A stretch of DNA of 64,000 nt from JASLEW01 sp035544895 (GCA_035544895.1 DASZZM010000068.1:1-64000), one strand, 5' to 3'; shown: positions 42,027 to 53,934, numbered from the stretch's first letter. Numbers and translations: made by a program. The notes: generated from the letters alone by a model not told the origin.

Positions 42027-45011
42027 TCAGAAGAGGATGCGCACGCCGACCTGGGCTTGGCGGGGGTCGCCGTTGCCGCTCTGGACGGTGCCGTCGAAGT
42101 TGAAGATCAGATTGGTGACTTCGGGACGGCGGAAGTTGGGGCTGTTGAAGAGGTTGAAGACGTCGATGATGGGTTGGATCATCACGCCGCCGACGTGAAA
42201 GTCGCGCGACAGGCGAAAGTCGAAAGAGTTGAACTGGTTGTTCTTGCGGCCCAGGTTGCGCTGCGTCACCGAGCCGTCGGGGTTGATGCGGTCCTGGGGA
42301 GTGTTGGCGACCGCACCGGTCGCGGTGATCGACTGGGGCTGGGCGGAACGGTAGGCATAGCGGACGCTGACGTCGAGGGCGAAGGGCGCCTCATAGAGCA
42401 TAAAGGCGTTCACCCGGTGGCGCTGGTCGCGGTCCGAATAGCCGTACTCCGCGCCGAGATCGGTGATCTTGGCGTAACGGAACGAGAACGGATCGCGCTC
42501 GTTGTCGTCGTCCGACTTGTCCTTCGAATAGGTGTAGTACGCCTGGAACTGGAACTTGCCGTTCCAGCGTTTGTTGGCGCCGACCGTAATCCCCCAATAC
42601 CTGCTCTTGGCCCCCGACTCGATCGTCGTCAGCGTGGCGATGCCGTTGGCGCCGCCGGGCGGCAGGCCGGTGCTCCACGGCGAGCCCAGCAGCGGATCGT
42701 TGCGGTCAACGAAGCGGGTCAGGTGGTCGCTCTTGGCGTAGTTGCCCTTGACCAGCAGCGCCAGGCCGGGCATCACCTCGCGCTCGTAAGAGAGGCTCGC
42801 CGCCGTGGTGCGCGGGTTCTGGAAGTTCTTGTCGAAGACGAACACGCTGGGAAGGAACGGCTGGCCGATCTGCTCCGGCGGGATCAGGTTGGGATAGGCG
42901 GGCACCGGCCCGAGGATGCCTGTCAGAGCGCTGTCGCGGAAGATCGACTGGCCCAGGGTGCCGTTGGTCGAGCGGGTGGAGGCGAGCGCGAGGCCGGGGA
43001 CGCGGGCGTAAAAGATGCCCCCGGTGGCGCGCACGACCCCCTTGCCGTCGCCCTTCGGGTCCCAGGTGATCCCCAGGCGCGGCTGCCACATGTTGTAGTC
43101 GGACGGGATCTTGCCGTTGGAAGGGAAGTGCTGCGGCCCGGCAGCGGTGACCACCGTCCTGCCGATGAAGGGTGCGAAGAAAACCTGGTCGGGCGGGGTG
43201 CGCACGTTGGGCTCGATCTGCGCCTCCCAGCGCAGACCGTACTGGATGCTCAGGCCGGCGCGCGGCAGCCAGCTGTCCTGGAGAAAGACCGCGGGCTCCT
43301 TCTGCGGGATCTTCTGGGTGCCGGCGTCCACGACCGTGTGGCCGTTGGCGCCCGCCTGCTGCAGGTAGAGCAGCACCGGCCCGGTGACCGAGGCGCCCGG
43401 TGGGCAGACGCCGGCCTGCGAGGTGCTGCCGTCCGAGCACTCGACATAGTTCGAGTTCCTGGCGTAGTTGAGGAAGCCCGCGGTCGAGCTGAAGATGTAG
43501 CGCCCGTTGGCAAAGCCGAGGAACGTCTGGTTCGAGCTCACCTGGTTGTACTCGACGCCGCCCTTGATCGCGTGGTTGCCGCGCAGGACCGAGAGGTTCT
43601 CGTTGGCCTGGTAGCGCTCGTCGTAGTACTTGACGGGGATGAAGAACGGCTCGCCGAATCGGAAGGCGCGCCCGAAGTCGAAGGCGGTGTCCGGCAGCGG
43701 CCGGCCGTTGACGATGGGACCGGTGTACGGCCGCGGGCGGTCCTCGCGGGCGTACTGGAAGCGCGCCTCGTTGAGCAGCGACGAGGACAGGTTCGAGATG
43801 ATCGTCCCCGTGCCGGCGTTGGACTTGTCGTTCTCGATGGCGTTGGCGCTGCGCCCCCAGGAGTTGACGTCGAAGGTGCCGTTCTGCTGCTGCGCCCAGG
43901 TGTAGGTGTAGCGCAGGGTGAACAGGTTCTTATCGGAGGCCTGCCAATCGACCTTGCCGAGCAGCACCCGCGCGTCGTTGGTCCGCCCGATGGGGAGGTT
44001 CTCCCCGGGATCGCCGATGCTGGCGAAATAGTTGACCACCTGCGGATCGATCCGCGTGAGATCGGTCTGCTTGGTGGAACGCCCCCGCTGGTAGTCGCCG
44101 GAGACGAAGTAGAAGGTCTTGTCGCGCACCAGCGGGCCGCCCACGGTGAAGCCCGTCTGGGCCTGGTTCTCGTGGACCTTTTGAGCCAGGCCGCCTTCCG
44201 GCGTCTTGGCGCGCGAGGAGAGGTCCTGGTTCTTGTAGAAGCCGTGCGCGCTGGCATGAAGCTGGTTGGTGCCCGACTTGGTGACGACGTTGACGAAGCC
44301 GCCCGAGGAACGGCCGAACTCGGCGGTGGCGCCGTCGGCTACCACCACAACCTCCTTGACGGCGTCGAGATTGAAAGTGAAGGCCGGGCGCTGGCCGCCG
44401 CGCTGCTCGCCGAAGAACGGGTTGTTGAAGTCCGCGCCGTCGACCGAGACGTTGTTGTGGATCCCCTTCTGGCCGTTGATCGACAGCTCGTCGCCGTCCG
44501 GCCCCTGGACGGTGGTCACGCCCGGGGTCATCTTGGTGAAGTCGAGGAAGTTGCGGCCGTTGTTGGGCAGGTCGTCGATCGCCCTCTCGTCGATGCGAAC
44601 CTCTCCCTCGGCCCGGGTTGTCTCGATGACCGGCGCCTCCGCGGTAACCGTGATCTCGCCCGCGGCCGCCGCCCGCAGGGGGAGCTTCAGGTTGATGGTC
44701 TGTCCGACCCCGAGGTCGATGCCCTCGCGGGTCAGCTTGGCGAAGCCGTCGAGCTCGACCGTGATGCGGTAGGGGCCGAGCGGCAGCAGCAGGGCCCGGA
44801 AGCTGCCGTCGCTGCCCGTGACCACGACCTTGTCGAAGTTCGTCGCGGTGTTCCGCAAGTTCACCGTCGCGCCCGGCAGGACGCCCCCGCTCTCGTCCGT
44901 GACGGTTCCTTCGATGACTCCTGTCGTCGCCTGGGACTGGGCGAACACCACCGGCACCCAGGCGAGGATCGAAGCAACGACCAGCGCACGCACACCCCAG
45001 CGTCGCAGCAT
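42027..45011 (-). CDS. TonB-dependent receptor with carboxypeptidase-regulatory-like domain
   Basis: A 994-residue outer-membrane receptor of the Oar type, importing unknown ligands with TonB energy. A signal peptide (RALVVASILAWVPVVFA) is followed by a CarboxypepD_reg-like beta sandwich (GVIEGTVTDESGGVLPGATV in outline, to about 110), then a plug domain (DLPNNGRNFLDFTKMTPGV; NNVSVDGADFNNPF; GRSSGGFVNVVTKSG) and a long beta-barrel. The C terminus ends in Phe (QVGVRILF), as barrel proteins do. ATG 45011 has AAAAGGAGGG upstream. Acidobacteriota have many such receptors. No partner surface lipoprotein is adjacent. Confidence 0.93.
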   Translation of the reverse strand: MLRRWGVRALVVASILAWVPVVFAQSQATTGVIEGTVTDESGGVLPGATVNLRNTATNFDKVVVTGSDGSFRALLLPLGPYRITVELDGFAKLTREGIDLGVGQTINLKLPLRAAAAGEITVTAEAPVIETTRAEGEVRIDERAIDDLPNNGRNFLDFTKMTPGVTTVQGPDGDELSINGQKGIHNNVSVDGADFNNPFFGEQRGGQRPAFTFNLDAVKEVVVVADGATAEFGRSSGGFVNVVTKSGTNQLHASAHGFYKNQDLSSRAKTPEGGLAQKVHENQAQTGFTVGGPLVRDKTFYFVSGDYQRGRSTKQTDLTRIDPQVVNYFASIGDPGENLPIGRTNDARVLLGKVDWQASDKNLFTLRYTYTWAQQQNGTFDVNSWGRSANAIENDKSNAGTGTIISNLSSSLLNEARFQYAREDRPRPYTGPIVNGRPLPDTAFDFGRAFRFGEPFFIPVKYYDERYQANENLSVLRGNHAIKGGVEYNQVSSNQTFLGFANGRYIFSSTAGFLNYARNSNYVECSDGSTSQAGVCPPGASVTGPVLLYLQQAGANGHTVVDAGTQKIPQKEPAVFLQDSWLPRAGLSIQYGLRWEAQIEPNVRTPPDQVFFAPFIGRTVVTAAGPQHFPSNGKIPSDYNMWQPRLGITWDPKGDGKGVVRATGGIFYARVPGLALASTRSTNGTLGQSIFRDSALTGILGPVPAYPNLIPPEQIGQPFLPSVFVFDKNFQNPRTTAASLSYEREVMPGLALLVKGNYAKSDHLTRFVDRNDPLLGSPWSTGLPPGGANGIATLTTIESGAKSRYWGITVGANKRWNGKFQFQAYYTYSKDKSDDDNERDPFSFRYAKITDLGAEYGYSDRDQRHRVNAFMLYEAPFALDVSVRYAYRSAQPQSITATGAVANTPQDRINPDGSVTQRNLGRKNNQFNSFDFRLSRDFHVGGVMIQPIIDVFNLFNSPNFRRPEVTNLIFNFDGTVQSGNGDPRQAQVGVRILF

Positions 45012-45197
45012 CGTGACCCTCCTTTTCACAGCGCAGAAACGAGACTGCCGGGCACGATAGCGGGATTGGCGGAGCCAGGTCAAGGACCCGTGCGCGCCGG
45101 GCGCGACGCGCGCGACGTAAGCCTCTCCCCGACCCGCGAGAGGCTGTGAGAGGCGCGCGTCTAGTGTCGGGCCGGCGGCCGGAGGCCGCCGCGGGTA

Positions 45198-46523
45198 TCA
45201 GTATTCCGCCAGGTACCTGTCCTGTTCCCAGGGGTGGACGTGCGAGATGTATTCGGCCCACTCCTGACGCTTGGCCCGCAGGTAGTGGTCGAGGATGTGA
45301 TCTCCCAGGGCGCCGCAGATCACGGCGTCTTTCTCCAGCTCGTCGAGGGCCGCATCGAGGTTTGCCGGGAGCTGGCCGATCTTCAGGCGCCGCTTCTCGC
45401 GCTGGCTCATGGTGAAGATGTTCTTGTTGATCGGCGGCCCGGGCTCGAGATTGCGCTCGACGCCGTCGAGGCCGGCGGCGAGCATTGCCGTCAGGGCCAG
45501 ATAGGGGTTGCAGGCGGGGTCGGGCATGCGCACCTCGCAGCGCGTCGACATGCCGCGCTTGGCCGGCACGCGCACCAATGGGCTCCTGTTCTTCTCCGAC
45601 CAGGCGACGTTGACCGGCGCTTCGTAGCCGGGGACCAGACGCTTGTAGGAGTTGACCAGCGGATTGGTGACCGCGGAAAAGCCGACGGCGTGATCGAGGA
45701 TGCCGCCGATGTAGCCGAGCGCCACGCGCGAGAGCTGCCACTCCGCCTTGGCATCGTAGAAAGCGTTCTCGCCCTTGCGGAGCAGGCTCTGGTGGCAGTG
45801 CATGCCCGAGCCGTTGACGCCGAAGATCGGCTTGGGCATGAAGGTGGCGTGCAGGCCGTGGTCTTGCGCCACCTTCTTGACCACGAAACGGAAGGTGGTC
45901 ACGTTGTCGGCGCAGGCCACCGCCTCGGCGTACTTGAAGTCGATCTCGTGCTGGCCGGGCGCCACCTCGTGGTGCGCGGCCTCAACCTCGAACCCCATGG
46001 CCTCGAGCACGATGACGATGTCGCGGCGGCACTCCTCGCCTTTGTCGACCGGCGTCAGGTCGAAGTAGCCGCCGACGTCATGGGTGGCGAGCATCACCTC
46101 GCCGCGCTGGTCGCGCTGGAAGAGGAAGAACTCCGCCTCCGGCCCCGCCACCATGGTGTAACCCAGCCGCGCGGCGCGCTCGACCTGGCGCTTGAGCGTC
46201 ATGCGCGGACAGCCCGGAAACGGCGAGCCGTCGGGCAGGTAGACGTCGCTGATCATGCGCGCCACCTTCGAACCGTCGGGGTTGGCCCACGGGTTGACGC
46301 GAAATGTCTCGGGGTCCGGCACCAGGAGCATGTCGGACTCCTCGATGCGGGTGAAGCCCTGGATGGACGAGCCGTCGAACAGGATCTGGCCGTCCAGCGC
46401 CTTCTCGAACTGGCTGCGCGGGATCTCGACGTTCTTGATGATGCCCATGATGTCGGTGAACTGCAGGCGCAGGAAGCGCACACCTTCTTCGTCGGCCGTG
46501 CGCAGGATGTCCTCTCGCGTCAT
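45198..46523 (-). CDS. glnA: glutamine synthetase type I (alpha-like)
   Basis: A 441-residue enzyme making glutamine from glutamate, ammonia and ATP. It has GS signatures FDGSSIQGF, PEAEFFLF, NGSGMHCHQSL, the KRLVPGYEAPVN block and the ATP loop NRSPLVRVP. The length and MTREDILRTADEEGVRF start fit the GSI-alpha class, which lacks the adenylylation insert of enterobacteria, so feedback control is more likely than adenylylation. ATG 46523 has AAGGAGAG upstream. It is divergent from the TVP38 gene, with an inverted repeat (46610-46628) between them. Confidence 0.95.
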   Translation of the reverse strand: MTREDILRTADEEGVRFLRLQFTDIMGIIKNVEIPRSQFEKALDGQILFDGSSIQGFTRIEESDMLLVPDPETFRVNPWANPDGSKVARMISDVYLPDGSPFPGCPRMTLKRQVERAARLGYTMVAGPEAEFFLFQRDQRGEVMLATHDVGGYFDLTPVDKGEECRRDIVIVLEAMGFEVEAAHHEVAPGQHEIDFKYAEAVACADNVTTFRFVVKKVAQDHGLHATFMPKPIFGVNGSGMHCHQSLLRKGENAFYDAKAEWQLSRVALGYIGGILDHAVGFSAVTNPLVNSYKRLVPGYEAPVNVAWSEKNRSPLVRVPAKRGMSTRCEVRMPDPACNPYLALTAMLAAGLDGVERNLEPGPPINKNIFTMSQREKRRLKIGQLPANLDAALDELEKDAVICGALGDHILDHYLRAKRQEWAEYISHVHPWEQDRYLAEY

Positions 46524-46609
46524 CGTGCTCTCCTTTTTCTGGACGTTCCGCGCATTGTAATGGGCTGGGGAGGAGAATAGCAACTGAAAGTCGCAGAGTG
46601 GCGACAGGA

Positions 46610-46628
46610 TTGTGCCCAAAGTGCACAA
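46610..46628. promoter_or_regulatory. inverted repeat between glnA and the TVP38 gene
   Basis: TTGTGC-N7-GCACAA, a 6-bp perfect dyad of operator size, about 87 nt upstream of glnA and 182 nt upstream of the TVP38 gene. No promoter boxes were assigned. The binding protein is unknown. Confidence 0.4.
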
Positions 46629-46809
46629 TTTTCGAGGCACCGCGGCGAAGGCCCCGGCGCCCGCCGAGTCAGGTATGATCCGCACTTGGCTGGCCTGGCG
46701 GCGCTGGTCGGAGCGCGCCTGGCGAGACGAGAGGGCGCACTTGCGCTCAGCCTCGCGCAAGGCCGGCCGCCGGCCGTCCCCGTATGTAGCCGTAGAGGAG
46801 GGAGAATCG

Positions 46810-47622
46810 ATGTCCGATGCCGAAGCCGCGCGCGGCGCAGGGCCAGCCCCGCGCTCCCGCTGGCGGCTGGCGCTCTATGCCCTGCTGGCGGTGGCGGCCC
46901 TGGCCGCCGTCGTCTTCGGCGGCCGCAACCTGGGTGGACCGCTCCGGCAGTTTGCCGCGTGGGTGCAAGGGCTGGGCGCCTGGGGACCCGTGGTCTTCAT
47001 CCTGGGCTATGCCGTGGCGACGGTCGCCTTCGCCCCGGGCGCGCTGCTCACCCTGGCGGCGGGCGCCCTCTTCGGAGTGCTGCGCGGCACGATCTATACC
47101 CTGATCGGCGCCACTCTGGGCGCCTCCCTGGCCTTCCTGGCGGCGCGCTACGTGGCGCGGCGTGCCGTCGAGCGCAAGATCGCCGGCAACCCGCGCTTTG
47201 CCGCGATCGATCGCGCGGTCGGCAGGGAGGGCTGGAAGATCGTGGCGCTGCTGCGCCTGTCGCCGCTCTTCCCCTTCAACCTGCTCAACTATGCCCTGGG
47301 TCTCACCCGGGTCCGCTTCGCCAGCTACTTCGCCGCCTGCATCGCCATGCTGCCCGGCACCCTGCTCTACGTCTACTATGGCAGCGCCGCCGGGAGCCTG
47401 GCTTCCGCCCTGGCGGGGGGCCGCGCCGGCGGCCAGCCGGCCAAAGGAACAGAGTGGTGGGTGCTGTTCGGAGTCGGCCTCGCCGCCACCATTGCCGTCA
47501 CCACGTTCGTCACCCGCCTGGCCGGCAAGGCGCTGCGCCAGGAGCTTGGCGATCCTGCCGGCCCGCCGCCGGCTGCGGCCCCCCGCCAGGGCGGCAGTCA
47601 GGAGGCTCGCCACCATGCCTGA
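46810..47622 (+). CDS. TVP38/TMEM64-family (DedA-like) membrane protein
   Basis: A 270-residue protein with about five hydrophobic helices. The family block reads FAPGALLTLAAGALFGVLRGTIYTLIGATLGASLAF in outline, with LLRLSPLFPFNLLNYALGLT and FxxYFAACIAMLPGTLLYVYYG. Related proteins move lipids or are otherwise membrane-associated; the function here is not known. ATG 46810 has GGAGGGAGAA upstream. It overlaps the next gene by 8 nt, a pairing seen in other bacteria. Confidence 0.88.
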   Translation: MSDAEAARGAGPAPRSRWRLALYALLAVAALAAVVFGGRNLGGPLRQFAAWVQGLGAWGPVVFILGYAVATVAFAPGALLTLAAGALFGVLRGTIYTLIGATLGASLAFLAARYVARRAVERKIAGNPRFAAIDRAVGREGWKIVALLRLSPLFPFNLLNYALGLTRVRFASYFAACIAMLPGTLLYVYYGSAAGSLASALAGGRAGGQPAKGTEWWVLFGVGLAATIAVTTFVTRLAGKALRQELGDPAGPPPAAAPRQGGSQEARHHA

Positions 47623-49210
47623 GATCCGTGCGAGCACTGGGGGCTTCGCGGCCTTCCCGGTCGAGCCGCTCGACGAGCACAACCGCAAGCTGCTCGACAA
47701 CGTCCATCCAGCGGAGTGGTCCAACCCAGCGCCGGCAGGGCGCTATCACCTGGTGGTGGTGGGGGCGGGCACTGCGGGACTGGTCTCGGCGGCCGGCGCG
47801 GCAGGGCTGGGCGCGCGGGTGGCCCTGGTCGAGCGCCACCTCATGGGAGGCGACTGCCTCAACGTCGGTTGCGTGCCGTCCAAGGCGGTGATCCGGGCCG
47901 CCCGGGCCTGGCAGGAGGCGCGCGAAGCGAGCGAGAAGTTCGGAGGGCCCGCCACCGTCGGCGCCGAGAACTTCGCGACCGCCATGCGGCGCATGCGCCG
48001 CCTGCGCGCCGGGATCAGCCCACACGACAGCGCCCGGCGGTTTCGCGACGAGCTGGGGATCGACGTCTTCCTCGGCGAGGGCCGCTTCGTGGCCCCCGAC
48101 GCGCTGGAGGTCGGGAGCGCGCGCCTGGCCTTCCGCCGCGCGGTGATCGCGACGGGCGCGCGCGCCGCGGTGGCGGACGTGCCCGGGCTCGAGGACGTCG
48201 ACTACCGCACCAACGAGACCATCTTCAACCTGACCGATCTGCCCCGCCGCCTGGCTGTCATCGGCGGCGGCCCGATCGGCTGCGAGATGGCGCAGGCATT
48301 TGCCCGCTTCGGCAGCCAGGTCATCCTGCTCCACCGCGGCAGCCATGTGCTCGCGCGCGAGGACGCCGACGCCGCCGCGATCGTGCAGGACGCGATGATC
48401 CGGGACGGCGTCCGCCTGGAGAGCGAGGCTATGCTGCTCGAGGTGCGCCGGCCCGGCGGCGGCAGCGGCGACAAGATCGTGGTCTTCGAGCGCGGCGGCG
48501 AGCGCCGCCAGGTGGTGGTCGAGGAGATCCTGGTCGCCGCCGGGCGGTGCCCCAACATCGAGGGACTCGGCCTCGAGGCCGCGGGCGTGCGGTATTCCGC
48601 CAAGGGAGTCGAGGTCGACGACCGGCTGCGCAGCAGCAACCCCGACATCTTCGCCTGCGGCGACGTCGCCTCCAGGCACCAGTTCACCCACGTGGCCGAC
48701 GCCCAGGCGCGCATCGTCATCCAGAACGCTCTCTTCATGGGCAAGGCCAAGGCGAGCGCCCTGACCATCCCGTGGTGTACCTTCACCAGCCCCGAGATCG
48801 CCCACGTCGGGCTCTACGAGAGAGACGCCCGCGCGCGCGGCCACGCGGTCGCGAGCCTCACCGTCCCGCTGGCCGAAGTCGACCGCGCCATCCTCGACGG
48901 CGAGGAGGAGGGCTTCTTGCGCGTCGTCCACGAGACGGGGAGCGGCAAGATCCTGGGCGCGACCCTGGTGGCCGAGCACGCCGGAGACATGCTGGGCGAG
49001 CTCTGCCTGGCGGTCACCGCAGGCATCGCCTTGGGCCGGCTGGCCGGCGTCATCCACCCCTACCCCACCCAGGCCGAGGTGGTGAAGAAGGCCGCGGATA
49101 TCTGGAGGCGCGGCAAGCTCACGCCCATGGTCAAGCGGCTCTTCCGCCTCTGGTTCAGGCTCTTCCCCCCTGGCTGGTTCCATCGCCGGCCCGCCCAGGC
49201 CAAGGGGTAA
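47615..49210 (+). CDS. pyridine-nucleotide disulfide oxidoreductase (mercuric-reductase-like)
   Basis: A 531-residue flavoprotein. FAD motif VVGAGTAGLVSA, redox pair GGDCLNVGCVPSK, NAD(P) motif VIGGGPIGCEMAQAF, FAD tail IFACGDVA, and the dimerisation domain (SPEIAHVGLYE, HPYPTQAEVVKKAAD) are present. It lacks the N-terminal HMA domain and C-terminal vicinal cysteines of true MerA, so mercury reduction is not supported. It overlaps the TVP38 gene (47615-47622), and the pair is probably cotranscribed; the substrate is unknown. CAGGAGG lies 9 nt upstream. Confidence 0.88.
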   Translation: MPEIRASTGGFAAFPVEPLDEHNRKLLDNVHPAEWSNPAPAGRYHLVVVGAGTAGLVSAAGAAGLGARVALVERHLMGGDCLNVGCVPSKAVIRAARAWQEAREASEKFGGPATVGAENFATAMRRMRRLRAGISPHDSARRFRDELGIDVFLGEGRFVAPDALEVGSARLAFRRAVIATGARAAVADVPGLEDVDYRTNETIFNLTDLPRRLAVIGGGPIGCEMAQAFARFGSQVILLHRGSHVLAREDADAAAIVQDAMIRDGVRLESEAMLLEVRRPGGGSGDKIVVFERGGERRQVVVEEILVAAGRCPNIEGLGLEAAGVRYSAKGVEVDDRLRSSNPDIFACGDVASRHQFTHVADAQARIVIQNALFMGKAKASALTIPWCTFTSPEIAHVGLYERDARARGHAVASLTVPLAEVDRAILDGEEEGFLRVVHETGSGKILGATLVAEHAGDMLGELCLAVTAGIALGRLAGVIHPYPTQAEVVKKAADIWRRGKLTPMVKRLFRLWFRLFPPGWFHRRPAQAKG

Positions 49211-49325
49211 AACCGCCATGAACCCCGATGAGCAAGCCGATTGCGCGCCGCCGTAACTTTTCACCATACGATCACCCGCCGCCGTCGCCGTCTTCAACCT
49301 CAACCCCTGCCGGAGGAGAGTGCCC

Positions 49326-50609
49326 ATGGCCATCCGTTCACGAGTCGCCGAGGAGCTGAACCCGTACCGTATCGCGCAGATCCAGCTCGACCGCGCGCTG
49401 CCCCACGTCGATGCCCCGCCCGGGATGCTCGACTGGTTTCGCCGGCCCGAGCGCGTGCTGCGGATCGAGTTCCCGGTGAGCATGGACGATGGCTCGATCC
49501 GCGTCTTTACCGGCTTCCGCGTGCAGCACAACAACGCGCGCGGACCGTTCAAGGGCGGCATCCGTTACCACCCCGACGTCACCGAGGACGAGGTCAAGGC
49601 CCTGGCGGTGTGGATGACCTGGAAGACGGCGGTGATGGACATCCCCTTCGGCGGCGCCAAGGGTGGCGTGGTCTGCGACCCCAAGCGCCTGTCCAACGAC
49701 GAGAAGCGGCGTATCACCCGGCGCTACGTCACCCAGCTCGGCAACGCGCTGGGGCCGATGGTGGACATCCCCGCCCCCGACGTCTACACCGACGAGAAGA
49801 CCATGGCCTGGATCTTCGACACCTTCGACATGACCCACAAGGGCCAGAACAACCTGCCGGTGGTGACCGGCAAGCCGCTCGCCCTGGGTGGCTCCTACGG
49901 CCGTGCCGCCGCCACCGCGCAAGGCGCGCTGGTCTGCGTCGAGGAGGCGATCGGGCGCGGGCTGGTCGAGGGCATGGAGCGGCTGGAGGAGGCGCGCGTC
50001 GCGGTGCAGGGCTTCGGCAACGCCGGCGCGCACTTCGCGCGGCTGGCCGCCGAAGGAGGCGCGCGGATCATCGCGGTGAGCGACTCGGCGGGCGGCGTCC
50101 ACTCCGCCAAGGGCCTCGACGTGGCCAAGCTCCAGGAGCACAAGGCCAAGACCGGCACGGTGGCCGGCCTCAAGGGCGCCGCCTCGATCAGCAACGAAAA
50201 ACTCCTCGAGCTCGACTGCGACGTGCTCGTGCCGGCCGCGCTGGAAAACCAGATCACGCGCCAGAATGCCGCCCGGGTGCGGGCCAAGCTGGTGGCCGAG
50301 GCGGCCAACGGTCCCACCACCCCGGTGGCGGACGAGATCCTGCACCGGCGCGGGGTGATCGTCGTCCCGGACATCCTGTGCAACGGCGGCGGCGTCACGG
50401 TCTCCTACTACGAATGGGTGCAGAACCTGCAGGACGAGCAGTGGGACGAGCCCACGGTCAACGCCAAGCTGCGCAAGAAGATGGTCAAATCGTTCCACGA
50501 GGTCTTCGACATCGCCGCCGACAAGGGACTCAACCCGCGCGCCGCGGCCTACGTGCTAGCCTTGGGCCGGGTCGCGGCCGTCACCGAGCTGCGCGGGATC
50601 TGGCCCTAG
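49326..50609 (+). CDS. gdhA: glutamate dehydrogenase
   Basis: A 427-residue enzyme interconverting glutamate and 2-oxoglutarate plus ammonia. GGIRYHPDVTEDEVKALA, the catalytic Lys in PFGGAKGGV, PAPDVYTDEKTMAWI, NAD-binding GFGNAG and LCNGGGVTVSYYEWVQN mark the Glu/Leu/Phe dehydrogenase family. ATG 49326 is used: GGAGGAGAG ends 6 nt upstream, while GTG 49320 would be too close to it. It is near glnA, though on the other strand. Cofactor preference (NAD or NADP) is not resolved. Confidence 0.95.
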   Translation: MAIRSRVAEELNPYRIAQIQLDRALPHVDAPPGMLDWFRRPERVLRIEFPVSMDDGSIRVFTGFRVQHNNARGPFKGGIRYHPDVTEDEVKALAVWMTWKTAVMDIPFGGAKGGVVCDPKRLSNDEKRRITRRYVTQLGNALGPMVDIPAPDVYTDEKTMAWIFDTFDMTHKGQNNLPVVTGKPLALGGSYGRAAATAQGALVCVEEAIGRGLVEGMERLEEARVAVQGFGNAGAHFARLAAEGGARIIAVSDSAGGVHSAKGLDVAKLQEHKAKTGTVAGLKGAASISNEKLLELDCDVLVPAALENQITRQNAARVRAKLVAEAANGPTTPVADEILHRRGVIVVPDILCNGGGVTVSYYEWVQNLQDEQWDEPTVNAKLRKKMVKSFHEVFDIAADKGLNPRAAAYVLALGRVAAVTELRGIWP

Positions 50610-50627
50610 CCCGAGAGAGAACCGTTC

Positions 50628-51191
50628 ATGCCCAATTCCAAGCTTCGCGGAAGATCGCGTTGGAGCTCTTTCGGGTACCGGGGCCTGTGGGCCGGCGCGC
50701 TGGGATTGCTCGCCGCCTGGTCCGGCGCCTGCGGCCGTGAAGAGACGGCCAACCCCGCGGCGCGGACCGTGGCGCCGGCGGCCGCGCCCAGCCCGGCTCT
50801 CGGCTTTTTCACCGTGACGCTGTGCCGCGTGCTCGACACGCGCACGCCGGGGCAGGGGCCGGCGCTGACTTCCGGGAAGGCAAGGCAGCTGACCATCGCG
50901 GGCAAGTGCGGAATCCCGGCCACGGCGGTTTCCGTCGCGGTCAACGTCACGGCCGTCGATCCGACCGACGACGGCTCGTTGAGCTTCTATCCGAACCCGA
51001 GCAGCCAGCCGCCAACCGCGAGCGCCCTCAGCTTCACCCGCGGTAGGAAACGCGCCAACAACACGCTTCTGACCCTCAACACCGTGCAGAAGGACGGCAC
51101 CGTGCAGGCGATGCCGGCCATGCAGCACGAGGGCGCCGTCGACCTGCTCATCGACGTCAACGGCTACTTCGCGCCCGGGGCGGCAAGATAG
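50628..51191 (+). CDS. secreted lipoprotein with VNGYF-type domain
   Basis: A 187-residue protein. A positively charged start, hydrophobic stretch and lipobox (SGAC) point to a lipoprotein. The mature part follows a repeat common in secreted actinobacterial and acidobacterial proteins: LCRVLDTRTPG, CGIPATAVSVAVNVTAVDPT, LSFTRGRKRANNTLL, and the terminal LLIDVNGYFAP. Its function is unknown. It lies 18 nt after gdhA and may be cotranscribed, though the link is unclear. Confidence 0.78.
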   Translation: MPNSKLRGRSRWSSFGYRGLWAGALGLLAAWSGACGREETANPAARTVAPAAAPSPALGFFTVTLCRVLDTRTPGQGPALTSGKARQLTIAGKCGIPATAVSVAVNVTAVDPTDDGSLSFYPNPSSQPPTASALSFTRGRKRANNTLLTLNTVQKDGTVQAMPAMQHEGAVDLLIDVNGYFAPGAAR

Positions 51192-51251
51192 CGATCCGGT
51201 CACCAGCCCGACGAACCACCCCCGGAGTCAGCGGAAGCGCCACCACCGCCT

Positions 51252-52009
51252 CTAGGCCCGGCCCGGTGTGCCTTGAGCCTTGGCCTTGAGATAGTCGCGG
51301 TTCATCCGCGCGATGAAATCGATCGAGATCCGCTTGGGGCAGACGGCTTCGCACTCGGCAAAGTTCGAGCAGGCGCCGAAGCCCAACTCCTCCATGGCTT
51401 CGACCATGGCCAGGGCGCGCGCGAGGCGCTCGGGCTGGCCCTGCGGCAGCAGCCCGAGGTGAGATACCTTGGCCGAGGTGAAAAGCTGCGCGGCGCCGTT
51501 CGGGCACTGCGCCACGCAGGCGCCGCAGCCGATGCATTGGGCGGCTTCGAAGGCGCGGTCGGCAACCGGCTTGGGCACCGCCACCTGGTTGGCCTCGGGG
51601 GCGCTGCCGGTGGCCACCGAGATGAAGCCTCCGGCCTCGATGACACGGTCGAATGCGGAGCGGTCCACCATCAGGTCCTTGAGCACCGGGAAGGCCCTTG
51701 CCCGCCAAGGCTCGAGGCGCAAGATCTCGCCGTCCTTGAAGTGACGCATGTGGAGCTGGCAGACCGTGGTGCCGCGGAGCGGGCCGTGCGCCTCGCCGTT
51801 GATCATGAAGCCGCAGGTGCCGCAGATCCCCTCGCGGCAGTCGTGATCGAAGGCGATGCGGTCTTCTCCCCGCTCGGCGAGCCGCTCGTTGATCACGTCG
51901 AGCAACTCCAGAAAGGAGCTGTCCGGATTGATGTCCCTTGCCGCGTACTCGACCATCCGCCCCGGCGCGGCCGGGCCTGCCTGGCGCCAGACGTAGAGGG
52001 TGAGGTCCA

Positions 52010-52010
<1 letters not shown>
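51252..52010 (-). CDS. sdhB: succinate dehydrogenase iron-sulfur subunit
   Basis: A 252-residue subunit carrying [2Fe-2S], [4Fe-4S] and [3Fe-4S] clusters between SdhA and the quinone. CREGICGTC marks the 2Fe ferredoxin domain, CIGCGACVAQCP the 4Fe site, and ACSNFAECEAVCP the remaining ligands. ATG 52010 shares a base with the sdhA stop (TAATG). It is the last gene of sdhCAB. Confidence 0.95.
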
Positions 52011-53923
<1,913 letters not shown>

Positions 53924-53934
53924 CGCCGAGCGCC

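Noticed and set aside
42057..45149. A 1030-codon plus-strand frame opposite the TonB-dependent receptor
   Set aside because: Antisense to a protein with complete receptor architecture; low-complexity translation.
47615..49210. Mercuric reductase (MerA)
   Set aside because: Lacks the HMA domain and the C-terminal vicinal cysteines; named as a general disulfide oxidoreductase.
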